NCBI GenBank assembly: GCA_028700875.1
Contig: JAQVRW010000092.1
Span: forward strand, 1-9,462
Length of the DNA stretch: 9,462 nucleotides
Source of the DNA: Candidatus Zixiibacteriota bacterium
GTDB taxonomy: Bacteria; Zixibacteria; MSB-5A5; GN15; JAAZOE01
Direction of reading: 5' to 3'
In this document: in pieces, positions 1 to 6,927 of the stretch
How the letters are laid out: each line of letters starts with the position of its first letter
Position numbering within the stretch: the stretch's first letter is position 1
Position numbers and translations under genes: made by a program
The notes under the pieces: generated by a model
The model's input: only the letters and a program-made list of their open reading frames with translations
Databases searched by the model: none
What the model was told of the DNA's origin: nothing

Positions 1-1
1 C

Positions 2-931
2 ATCGTCGCCGTTTTCTTTTCGGTTTTCCATGTCGCCGCGGGCGGTTTCGCGGCGGTGGTCTGGAGCGATATCCTGCAGTTCTCGCTCATGTTCGCGGGA
101 TTTATCATTCTCTTTTTCTTCTCCCTGTTCACTCTCGGCGGGTTCGGGTATCTTCAGACGCATCTGCCCGCGACCCATTTCTCCGCCACCGGCGGCAATC
201 CGGTCGGATATATCGCCATCTGGTATATTATCGCGATGGGAACGTTGGTCGACCCGGCCTTTTACCAACGCTGTTTCGCCGCCAAATCGGTTTCGGTCGC
301 CCGATGGGGAATCTGGATCTCGATCCTGTTCTGGATCGTCTTCGATTTCATGACCACCAGTTGCGGCCTGTATGCCCGGGCGCTTCTGCCCCAATTGGAG
401 AATCCGACCGCCGCCTACCCCGAACTGGCCAAGGCGATTTTGCCCGCCGGTCTGCTGGGCATTTTTTTATTGTCCATTCTGGCCACGGTCATGTCCACGG
501 TCGATTCCTATATCTTTTTGACCGCCACGACCATCAGCCATGACCTGTTTTGGCGGTTTAAGAAGTTCAAGGACAACAAGATACGGTTCTACACGCTGGT
601 CGGGTTAATCATTTCGGCGACGGCCACGATTATCGTCGCCGTGTCCTCGGATTCCGTCGTCAATATCTGGCATGATTTCGGTTCGGTGGGAACCCCGGCG
701 CTACTTCTGCCCCTCCTTTTATCCTATTGGGGCGGATACCAATATAGCCCCAAAGGGGCTTTTGTCTCGATCACGCTGTCCGGTCTCATGGTCATCCTGG
801 CCCTGATCTATCCCCGTTTGAGTGGTACCGGTCAGTATTTTTTAAATATCGAACCGATTTTCATCGGCTTGGCGACATCAGTCATGGTGTTCCTGTTTGC
901 ACGGGTTCCAAAACCGCGCCCCGTCCGTTGA
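2..931 (+). CDS. Sodium:solute symporter family protein, 5' end missing
   Basis: C-terminal part of a sodium-coupled solute transporter of the SSS family in the inner membrane. The reading frame is open from the first full codon at position 2, so the start lies outside the window; 309 residues are visible. The visible part begins with AAGGFAAVVWSDILQF, which matches the family's GG-x-x-AVVW-T/S-D-x-x-Q signature. Further on come QRCFAAK (about residues 89-95 of the visible part) and MSTVDSYIFL followed by SHDLFWR (about 164-185). The latter corresponds to the conserved 'MSTADS...D' helix, whose Ser/Thr residues help bind sodium in characterised members. Several hydrophobic segments suit membrane helices, and the protein ends in a short basic, proline-rich tail. 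The substrate cannot be read from the sequence. A 77-nt gap separates it from the next gene, so it is probably not part of the signalling operon. Confidence 0.9.
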   Translation: MVAVFFSVFHVAAGGFAAVVWSDILQFSLMFAGFIILFFFSLFTLGGFGYLQTHLPATHFSATGGNPVGYIAIWYIIAMGTLVDPAFYQRCFAAKSVSVARWGIWISILFWIVFDFMTTSCGLYARALLPQLENPTAAYPELAKAILPAGLLGIFLLSILATVMSTVDSYIFLTATTISHDLFWRFKKFKDNKIRFYTLVGLIISATATIIVAVSSDSVVNIWHDFGSVGTPALLLPLLLSYWGGYQYSPKGAFVSITLSGLMVILALIYPRLSGTGQYFLNIEPIFIGLATSVMVFLFARVPKPRPVR

Positions 932-1008
932 AATGTCTTTTACATCCTTATCTAATCATTGCCGCCCCTTTTCCGATAAAAGAATAGATACATCGGAACG
1001 GTTGAATT

Positions 1009-2808
1009 ATGGCCAATATTATCAGCGAACATCTCAAGCAGGAAGTCGTCACCGACGTCAATCTGCTTCTGCGTGATCTGCTGAAAGTCATCAAAGTCCT
1101 GACGCTCTACCCGGCGGATAACCCCTTGCCGGCCAAGATGCGCGACTCGGTCGGGGCGCGGATGATTGAACTGGTGAATCGGTTCGACGGCCTGCAGTTT
1201 GCCGTCAACGCCGATGAACTGGTCTATCAGAACGAGACGGTTTTCAGCGATAAAAGCAAGGAAGAGGCGCTGGCCTCGCTTTTGTACCAGAGCGGCATCA
1301 TCATGCTGGAGTTTCGGCCCCGCCTGACCCGCGAGGAGTTCGACACTTTCCTGGACCTGGTCAAGACATATATCAACGATCGCTCCCCCGAGCGGGATTT
1401 GGTATCGTTGCTGTGGCAGGCGCAACTGGACGGAATCAAATTCCGCACGGTCGAGGACGTCGCCTTAAGCGCCTATTCCGCCGACATGATCGTTCAGGAG
1501 CTTCGTTCCGACGACCAGTCCCGCCGGGATTTCAGCGCCGACATCATCTACAACACCATCAGTCTCGATGACCAGCCGGAACCCCTCGCACCCTCGACTA
1601 TCGATGCGGCGCAGGAGATGGGCCTGTCGCTGGAACCGGACGCGGGTCGACCCGATCCGTTCCAGTTGTTTCTGGGAAGACAGGGGGAAATTCCCGACGA
1701 TGAGCAGGCCCACATTCAGAAGCTGTTGCAGGAAGACCGCTATTTCGATTACTGCCGCGCCGTGACCAGGATTCTCCTCGAAACTCTGCAGACGTGGGAC
1801 GATCAGCAACCGCTGGTGGAGACAGTCGCCATCTGCGAAAAGGTTCTGGACGAGCTATTGAACGCCGGGGCGTTTGCCGCGGCAGCCGATTTCATCCATT
1901 CATTGCGCGCCATCCAGGAGGAGCGACGGTCATCCAAACCGGCGTTCGCCGACCGCTTGACCGAGTTTTTCCAGCACGCCGGGGATTTCCGCCGGATCGA
2001 ATACCTGACGGAAATCATCAACCGGCAGGAAACGGTGGACACCGGCGCCCTCGAGTTATACTTGGAGGCCCTGGGCTGGGAATCATTGGCCCATATCATC
2101 GGGATGCTGGGGAAACTGGTCTCGAAATCGGCCAGGCTGATGGTCTGCGACTATCTGGCCCGGCACGGCAAAGAAAACCGGCATATCATCGGCAGCTCCC
2201 TGCGGGACAAACGCTGGTATGTCGCCCGGAACGCCGTCATGATTCTGGGGCGGATCGGCGGCAACGAGGCGCTTCGCTTCCTGTCCGGGACGGTCACCCA
2301 TCCCGACCAGCGCGTCCGGGCGGAGACGATTCGGGCGTTGACCGCCATCGGGACCGACGACGCGGTGGACATCCTGTGTCGCTTTCTCGATGATTCCGAT
2401 TCCGAATTACGATTGGCCTGTCTCAAGCATCTGGAAAAGATCGGCGGCCGCAAGCCGTTCGAAAGTCTCCGAAGCATTGTCCAATCCCCGGACTTCCGGA
2501 AGTTTTCCCTGGAAGAGCAGGAATGGTTCTTGGTGGCGCTGTCGCGTCTCGGGGGGGAAGAGGTGGTTGCCTTCCTGGCGACTATCGCCGGCTCTTTCCA
2601 GCTTTTCCCCGGAGCGGCCATGACTCGCTTCCAGCTGGCGGCGCTGACCGCCCTGGTCCATAACCGATCGGAGGAGGCCGAACAACGGATCCTGCAGCTT
2701 TCCCGTTCCCGCAGACGGTGGCTTCGCGAAGCCGCTGCGGCCGCGCTCGATCAGCGCCGAAGATTGATTCACGGAGGAGGTGACGACGGTGACGACTCCG
2801 CTGAATGA
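1009..2808 (+). CDS. HEAT-repeat protein, partner of the downstream HD-GYP protein
   Basis: A 599-residue soluble protein with no signal peptide or membrane helix. Residues about 15-125 form a mostly helical/alpha-beta N-terminal region (LLKVIKVLTLYPADN, later ELVYQNETVF, then LTREEFDTFLDLV) that resembles the N-terminus of the next protein. A middle helical region follows. Residues about 390-480 hold HEAT-type repeats: paired helices with the pattern 'D-x-x-W-x-V-R-x-x-A-x-x-x-L-G-x-I-G' (RWYVARNAVMILGRIGG, RVRAETIRALTAIG, ELRLACLKHLEKIGG), with weaker repeats to about 580. HEAT repeats are protein-binding scaffolds, so an adaptor role is inferred. The tail is acidic and glycine-rich (GGGDDGDDSAE) and overlaps the ribosome-binding site of the next gene. 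The chosen ATG has only a modest Shine-Dalgarno match (GGAACGG, 995-1001). The 77-nt upstream gap shows no convincing promoter or terminator. Confidence 0.85.
   Translation: MANIISEHLKQEVVTDVNLLLRDLLKVIKVLTLYPADNPLPAKMRDSVGARMIELVNRFDGLQFAVNADELVYQNETVFSDKSKEEALASLLYQSGIIMLEFRPRLTREEFDTFLDLVKTYINDRSPERDLVSLLWQAQLDGIKFRTVEDVALSAYSADMIVQELRSDDQSRRDFSADIIYNTISLDDQPEPLAPSTIDAAQEMGLSLEPDAGRPDPFQLFLGRQGEIPDDEQAHIQKLLQEDRYFDYCRAVTRILLETLQTWDDQQPLVETVAICEKVLDELLNAGAFAAAADFIHSLRAIQEERRSSKPAFADRLTEFFQHAGDFRRIEYLTEIINRQETVDTGALELYLEALGWESLAHIIGMLGKLVSKSARLMVCDYLARHGKENRHIIGSSLRDKRWYVARNAVMILGRIGGNEALRFLSGTVTHPDQRVRAETIRALTAIGTDDAVDILCRFLDDSDSELRLACLKHLEKIGGRKPFESLRSIVQSPDFRKFSLEEQEWFLVALSRLGGEEVVAFLATIAGSFQLFPGAAMTRFQLAALTALVHNRSEEAEQRILQLSRSRRRWLREAAAAALDQRRRLIHGGGDDGDDSAE
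2773..2780 (+). promoter_or_regulatory. Shine-Dalgarno site that decides the HD-GYP start
   Basis: GGAGGAGG lies inside the end of the HEAT-repeat gene. It is 8 nt upstream of a GTG at 2789, an ideal distance. The in-frame GTG at 2780 overlaps the last G of the site and so is an unlikely start. The layout implies translational coupling of the two genes. Confidence 0.75.
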
Positions 2809-4234
2809 CACCGCCATTGATCGCCACGAGTACCAGGCCGGCCGCTACCTGTTGACCGCTCTGTTTTTGCTGTTGAAGTCCGCCCGGGTCTATGAGGCCA
2901 ACAACGATTCCTACAAGGCACAATCCGAACGGTTTTTCATCAGCCTGCGCCGGTACATGGAAGGCCGGGACAACTGCACGATCAAGATCGTCAAAGGACG
3001 GTGGTTCGTCGATGAACGATTCCTGTTTATCGGCAACGACGACATGATCGGCGCTTCGGCCGTAGCCGACCGTTGGGCCGAACTGGCGCTGGGGGGCATG
3101 ATCGTCGGCGACACCGTCAGCTCCGCACACATCGATGCCTTCGTTCGGCTGCTGTGGGAATTCCCCGCGCCGAATGAACAGCAGCGGGAAAAGCTGTCTG
3201 ACCGCCTGATGGAACTGGGGGTGGACTCCATTTCGTTGTTGGTCCGCCCCAAGGCCGATGATGACCAGCGTATCACCGACGAAAGCCGGCAACGGCTTCG
3301 GGCCGAGGCGCGTGAAATCTTCTTCCGTTCGATCACCATCGTCAAGGAAGTTGTCTCTATGGTCGCGAAAGAAGAAAAAATCTCGGTGGCCCGCACCAAA
3401 CGGGTCGTCCATTCCATCATCGACCAGATCTCCGAGGACGAGGCGGCGCTGGTCGAACTGGCTTCGATCAAGGATTTCGATGACTACACCTATGCTCATT
3501 CCGTCAATGTCTGCATCTATGGCGTGACCCTGGGATTCCGGCTCGGGCTGGGGCGCAAGGAACTCTCCCAACTCGGTTTCGCGGCGCTGTTCCACGACAT
3601 CGGCAAGGTCCGCCTGCCCTCCGATCTCATCAACAAACCGGCCCGCTTCAACGAATTCGACTGGGCCCAGATGCGCAAACACCCGGCGCTCGGCGTCATG
3701 ACCATCGCCAAATCCTTCCGGCTGGACCCCTACATGGCCCGGGCCGTTTTGGTCGCCTTCGAACATCATATCAACCCGGATCACAGCGGGTACCCGTCTC
3801 TGCCCGAACCGCGCACCATCAACCTGTATTCCCGGATCGTCGCCATCGCCGATTGTTTCGACGCCCTCTCCTCGGGACGCGTGTATATCAAGGACCCGAT
3901 TTCTCCCGATGAAGTGCTGCGCATGTTGATGTATCAGATGAGCGCGAAGTTCGACGCCGGCCTGCTGAAAATGTTCGTCGGCATCATCGGCGTCTATCCG
4001 GTCGGCTCTCTGGTACTGTTGTCCGATGACAGCCTTGGAATCGTCACCCGGACCCACGCCGATGATCTGCGCCGACCCGAAGTCCGCGTCATCGCCGACC
4101 GGTCCGGCGAAAAGGAAACGTCCCTCTGGCTGGACCTGCGCGACGGCGATAATCGGAATCTGGAGATCGTCCGCTTGATCGACCCCGCCAAATACAATCT
4201 GGATATCAGCCGGTTTGTCCTGTCCGACCGCTAG
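2789..4234 (+). CDS. HD-GYP domain protein (cyclic-di-GMP phosphodiesterase type)
   Basis: A 481-residue cytoplasmic signalling protein. The N-terminal region (about 18-127) resembles that of the upstream HEAT protein, and a linker helix follows. The HD-GYP domain covers about 225-400: YTYAHSVNV with His237, LFHDIGK with His269-Asp270 and Lys273, His298, His326-His327, GYP 334-336, and ADCFDAL with Asp355. Known members hydrolyse cyclic di-GMP or related dinucleotides at a two- or three-metal centre. All expected His/Asp ligands are visible, but the signature normally written HHExxDGxGYP reads HHINPDHSGYP, so Glu is Ile and the first Gly is His. Position -4 from His237 is Tyr, not the Glu used as an extra ligand in three-metal enzymes. 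A C-terminal extension of about 80 residues looks beta-rich (VYPVGSLVLLSDDSLGIV). Translation probably starts at GTG 2789. The gene overlaps the HEAT gene by 20 nt. Confidence 0.9.
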   Translation: MTTPLNDTAIDRHEYQAGRYLLTALFLLLKSARVYEANNDSYKAQSERFFISLRRYMEGRDNCTIKIVKGRWFVDERFLFIGNDDMIGASAVADRWAELALGGMIVGDTVSSAHIDAFVRLLWEFPAPNEQQREKLSDRLMELGVDSISLLVRPKADDDQRITDESRQRLRAEAREIFFRSITIVKEVVSMVAKEEKISVARTKRVVHSIIDQISEDEAALVELASIKDFDDYTYAHSVNVCIYGVTLGFRLGLGRKELSQLGFAALFHDIGKVRLPSDLINKPARFNEFDWAQMRKHPALGVMTIAKSFRLDPYMARAVLVAFEHHINPDHSGYPSLPEPRTINLYSRIVAIADCFDALSSGRVYIKDPISPDEVLRMLMYQMSAKFDAGLLKMFVGIIGVYPVGSLVLLSDDSLGIVTRTHADDLRRPEVRVIADRSGEKETSLWLDLRDGDNRNLEIVRLIDPAKYNLDISRFVLSDR

Positions 4235-4251
4235 ACGAAGGCGGGAGAAAT

Positions 4252-4980
4252 CTAAAAATGGTAGGTTAGCGTCACTGCGGCCCCGTTTCCCGGGGCCGTT
4301 TTCCATGATACCGTCGTTTGCCCCGCCACCGGCGGCGGGAAATCCCGCAGATGCGCATCCACGTAGGCGTCGAACATGGATAAGAATATGGTTATACCCG
4401 TTGCCCAAAGATTGGAGTTGCGGCTGTCGCGATAGTCGGCATACTGCACAAAAGCGGCCTCTCGTTGGGTCGTTTCCGTGACGGGGATCGCCTGCCAGCG
4501 GTCCCGCCAGTCGGAGGCCTTCCCGGCAAAGTGAATGTACTTGTAGATAAAATACGATTCGATGACGAAAACCGCCCCGGCCTTGATATATTTATGGTTA
4601 CTCCACTGACCCCATCCGGGAAAAACCACCGATTTGAACATGATGATGGTCGGCGAGATTTTATGCGCCCTATCTTTCGTGGTCGGTTCATATGCCTGGA
4701 CCAAAATTGTGTCGCCGCCGAATTGATACAGGGTCGGCTCCAGCACGACGCTGTCTGAGACGATGGAATCTTTGGGCGGGGCGGCGGTGTCGGACGGGAG
4801 GGCCTGCGCGGTGGTATCTATGAGTGTTGCGGCCGTATCCGGCGGCAGGATTTGTCCGACGGAATCGGCCGCCAACAATGGGCCGGTCGGCCGAGACGTC
4901 TCCGAACCGTCGGCGACGACCCCGGCGGCGAGGCCCATCAGCACCGCCGCGAGGATTATGCTAAGCTTTGTCTGAAGCAT
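4252..4980 (-). CDS. DUF5683 family envelope protein
   Basis: A 242-residue protein of unknown function. Residues 1-23 form a signal peptide (LSIILAAVLMGLAAGVVA before DG). A low-complexity stretch rich in Asp-Thr/Ser, Ala and Pro (about 40-78) follows, probably a flexible linker. The DUF5683 region starts near residue 109 and contains KSVVFPGWGQWSNHKYIKA (116-134), the family's 'S-x-x-x-PG-x-GQ-x-x-N-x-x-Y-x-K' pattern. Next come a hydrophobic helix (AGAVFVIESYFIYKY), a second hydrophobic segment (LWATGITIFLSMFDAYVDAHL, 191-211), and a short C-terminal strand ending in Phe (VTLTYHF). DUF5683 proteins are common in Bacteroidetes and relatives and lack an assigned role. The start codon has no clear Shine-Dalgarno sequence and lies 20 nt inside the upstream kinase gene, so translation is probably by re-initiation after the kinase. 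Its last codons contain the terminator of the convergent operon. Confidence 0.8.
   Translation of the reverse strand: MLQTKLSIILAAVLMGLAAGVVADGSETSRPTGPLLAADSVGQILPPDTAATLIDTTAQALPSDTAAPPKDSIVSDSVVLEPTLYQFGGDTILVQAYEPTTKDRAHKISPTIIMFKSVVFPGWGQWSNHKYIKAGAVFVIESYFIYKYIHFAGKASDWRDRWQAIPVTETTQREAAFVQYADYRDSRNSNLWATGITIFLSMFDAYVDAHLRDFPPPVAGQTTVSWKTAPGNGAAVTLTYHF
4278..4302 (+). terminator. Intrinsic terminator for the HEAT/HD-GYP operon
   Basis: A perfect 8-bp GC stem (CGGCCCCG at 4278-4285 with CGGGGCCG at 4291-4298) encloses a 5-nt loop and is followed on the plus strand by TTTT. It begins 44 nt after the HD-GYP stop. It lies within the last codons of the convergent DUF5683 gene. The minus-strand side of the hairpin has no T run, so it should act on plus-strand transcripts only. 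Confidence 0.7.
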
Positions 4981-5929
4981 GGGTGAATATGCGCACGACT
5001 TGAGGCAGCACCTCCACCGTGAGTTCCTCGCGGGTGAACTCCACCGGATCGCCGTCCAGCAGCCAGGCGCGGCCGGTGGCCGGGGTCATGGTGAACCGCC
5101 GTCCGCGAATCAACTGGACGCCGTCATCGAACTGGTATTTTCGTTTCCTGAGATCGCGGATGAAACGGGCCGCGGTATCCCGATCGCCTTTGGGATCGAA
5201 TACGACGATCAGGCGGCCGTCGATGGGGTCGGCGACGGGCGCTACCTTCAGGGTCATGATAGTGGACAACAGGTGGACGCCCAGGACGAGCGGTTCGACC
5301 TCATAGGTAAAGGAATCGATCTTCATCGTGGTCGGGCGGGCGATGGCGTCTTCGGCGGCCCGAGCCGCGAGTTTGGTCCAGGACATCGACAACCGGGGCA
5401 ACGATCCGCTCCCCAACCGTTCGAGAAACGCCGGGATCACGCCGGTCACCAGACTGCCCACGAAAAACTGGCCGTTGGCCAACGCGGCGTCGATCTGGGT
5501 TTGCTGGCCCCCATTGATAATCTCCAGCGCCGCTTCGGGATCCGGCTCCCCGTACAGGGAGGTATAGATGTTATTGAACCGTCCGCAGGGAACGATCCCC
5601 AATAACCCCTTGATCCGGGCGGTTTGGGACGCGGCCATCCGTACCGAACCGTCGCCGCCGAACACCACGACCGCGTACGGCCGCTTGCGTACGGCCTCGG
5701 TGACCATCCGGGTATAATCTTTCCAGTTGGCGGCCGATTCGACGACGCATTCGCAATCCCCCCGACGGAAACGCCGTTCCACTTTCTTGGCCAGTTTTTG
5801 GGCCATTTCGATTCCACCGCCGGCGGCCTCGTTGACGGCCATATAATATACCTTGCGGCTGGGAACCTGGCTCCGAGGCCGGGATCGTATGACGCGTTCT
5901 GGTTCACGGTATCTCATAAAAGGCACCAT
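4961..5929 (-). CDS. Diacylglycerol kinase-like lipid kinase (YegS/LCB5 fold)
   Basis: A 322-residue protein of the diacylglycerol/sphingosine kinase catalytic family, which phosphorylates lipid hydroxyls with a nucleotide triphosphate at the membrane surface. After a basic N-terminal 25 residues, KVYYMAVNEAAGGG (26-39) takes the place of the usual 'NP-x-x-G' strand-loop. VVVFGGDGSVRMAAS (87-101) is the nucleotide-binding GGDG loop, and GIVPCGRFNNIYTSLYG (111-127) is the usual 'P-x-GT-x-N-D/N' motif. DPIDGRLIVVF (234-244) and WLLDGDPVEF (289-298) match the C-terminal beta-sandwich, including the DG(E) element. Departures are Ser for Thr in GGDGT, no Glu after it, and Arg for Thr in PxGT. The lipid substrate is unknown. 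GGAAGG (5940-5945), 10 nt upstream, supports ATG 5929; ATG 5917 is an alternative. The gene overlaps the DUF5683 gene by 20 nt. Confidence 0.85.
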   Translation of the reverse strand: MVPFMRYREPERVIRSRPRSQVPSRKVYYMAVNEAAGGGIEMAQKLAKKVERRFRRGDCECVVESAANWKDYTRMVTEAVRKRPYAVVVFGGDGSVRMAASQTARIKGLLGIVPCGRFNNIYTSLYGEPDPEAALEIINGGQQTQIDAALANGQFFVGSLVTGVIPAFLERLGSGSLPRLSMSWTKLAARAAEDAIARPTTMKIDSFTYEVEPLVLGVHLLSTIMTLKVAPVADPIDGRLIVVFDPKGDRDTAARFIRDLRKRKYQFDDGVQLIRGRRFTMTPATGRAWLLDGDPVEFTREELTVEVLPQVVRIFTHASDKA

Positions 5930-5945
5930 CCCTTAGAAACCTTCC

Positions 5946-5968
5946 CCCCCGCCGCCCGGCGGCGGGGG
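5946..5968. other. GC-only hairpin upstream of the kinase gene
   Basis: A near-perfect inverted repeat of only G and C: 5946-5956 pairs with 5958-5968, in practice a 9-bp stem with a 5-nt loop (CCCGG). On the minus strand it sits directly 5' of the GGAAGG ribosome-binding site of the kinase gene. No T run follows on either strand, so it is not a standard terminator. A role in the kinase mRNA leader is a guess. Confidence 0.5.
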
Positions 5969-5981
5969 AGCGCGCAAATTC

Positions 5982-6013
5982 TTGATGCGCTGGCCGATAA
6001 TATAGTATATATA
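5982..6013 (+). promoter_or_regulatory. AT-rich divergent promoter-like region
   Basis: TTGATG (5982-5987) and TATATA (6006-6011) are separated by 18 nt, a plausible sigma70-type promoter for the exosortase operon. The core TATAGTATATATAGA (6001-6015) is nearly symmetrical and stands out from the GC-rich surroundings. On the minus strand, TTGATT (complement of 6033-6038) and TATATA (6008-6013) with a 19-nt spacer could serve the kinase gene. This is pattern matching only; promoter consensus in this lineage is unknown. Confidence 0.35.
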
Positions 6014-6081
6014 GAGTCGACTGGGGAAAAAAAATCAACGATGGGGCCGGCGGCGGCGGTCGCGCAACGTATCAGGTAATC

Positions 6082-6927
6082 ATGTCCATACCGCGGTCAT
6101 TACAGAAATCAAACGTGCTGATTCCGGCGGTTTTCATCCTGCTGGTTATCCTCTATGCCCCGGTTATCATCGGACTGGTCGGAGAATGGTACCACGACGA
6201 TAATTACTCGCACGGATTCCTGATTCCCCTCATCTCCGGGTACCTGATCTGGAGAAAGCGGGCGCGGCTGAAAGAACTCATCAACCCCTCCGGCGACATC
6301 GGCGGCATGGCGCTGGTCTTGCTGGGGATGGCCATGTTCGTCCTGGCCAACGCCGCGGCCGAATATTTCACCCTGCGGGTTTCCCTGGTGATCACCATGT
6401 TCGGACTGGTCTGGTACCTTCTGGGCCGGAAGGTCGCCACCGCTACCTGGTTCGAGATTCTTTTCCTGATGTTTATGATTCCCCTGCCGTACGTGCTGTA
6501 CTATTCCATGACTTTCCCGATGCAGCTTCTGGCTACCAAGGTGACGGTCAAACTGCTTAACCTGATCGGCATGACCGCCATCCGGCAGGGCAACATCATC
6601 CACCTGCCGGGATATTCGCTGGAGGTGGCCGAGGCCTGCAGCGGCCTGCGGTCGTTGATATCGCTTCTGGCGTTGGGCGCGGTCTACGCCCGCCTGACCC
6701 AGAAAGGCCTTCCCCGGCAGATCATTCTCTTCCTGTCGACCATCCCGATCGCCGTCGCCGCCAACATCTTCCGCGTCTTCTTTACCGCCGTCGGGGCCTA
6801 CACCATCTCCCGCGAACTGGCCGAGGATTTCCTGCATACCTTGTCGGGCATGATGGTTTTCGTCGTCGCGTTTATCATGCTGTTTATATTCGGGGCCATC
6901 TTGAAAATCGGGACGAAAAAATCATGA
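6082..6927 (+). CDS. Exosortase (EpsH-like transpeptidase)
   Basis: A 281-residue multi-pass inner-membrane protein of the exosortase/archaeosortase family. These enzymes cleave a C-terminal sorting signal (such as PEP-CTERM) from exported proteins and are thought to join them to a surface anchor. The catalytic triad is visible: Cys186 in EVAEACSGLRSLISL, Arg231 in IPIAVAANIFRVF, and His252 in AEDFLHTLSGMMVF. The N-terminal YSHGFLIPLISGYLIW (42-57) is also typical. Hydrophobic helices occupy nearly the whole length. The size fits an exosortase without a fused EpsI domain; EpsI is instead the next gene, with an ATGA overlap. The subclass cannot be named from sequence alone. A weak CAGG (6073-6076) lies upstream of the chosen ATG. 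No polysaccharide genes or sorting-signal substrates appear in the window. Confidence 0.93.
   Translation: MSIPRSLQKSNVLIPAVFILLVILYAPVIIGLVGEWYHDDNYSHGFLIPLISGYLIWRKRARLKELINPSGDIGGMALVLLGMAMFVLANAAAEYFTLRVSLVITMFGLVWYLLGRKVATATWFEILFLMFMIPLPYVLYYSMTFPMQLLATKVTVKLLNLIGMTAIRQGNIIHLPGYSLEVAEACSGLRSLISLLALGAVYARLTQKGLPRQIILFLSTIPIAVAANIFRVFFTAVGAYTISRELAEDFLHTLSGMMVFVVAFIMLFIFGAILKIGTKKS

Noticed and set aside
968..982. A CTTTT/AAAAG stem between the symporter and HEAT genes, considered as a terminator
   Set aside because: The stem is only 5 bp and mostly A/T, with no T run after it on either strand; too weak to call.
987..996. GATACATCGG shared with 8249-8258, each just upstream of a gene start
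   Set aside because: It is only 10 nt, with different spacing to the start codons, and partly overlaps ribosome-binding sequence. Two copies are not enough to claim an operator.
2582..4408. A 608-codon open frame on the minus strand opposite the HD-GYP gene
   Set aside because: It lies antisense to a gene with clear family motifs, its translation is a His/Asp/Gln/Gly-rich mixture without domain features, and long antisense frames are expected in GC-rich coding DNA.
4979..5605. A 208-codon plus-strand frame opposite the lipid kinase
   Set aside because: The opposite strand carries the GGDG kinase motifs; this frame shows no recognisable domain and no ribosome-binding site.
6041..6079. A 12-codon frame just before the exosortase start, possibly a leader peptide
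   Set aside because: It has no ribosome-binding site and no attenuator-like hairpins or informative codon runs; it is probably chance.
6109..6837. A 242-codon minus-strand frame opposite the exosortase
   Set aside because: Its translation is Gln/Asp/Gly/His-rich, as expected from the reverse complement of a membrane-protein gene. The exosortase triad on the plus strand is decisive.
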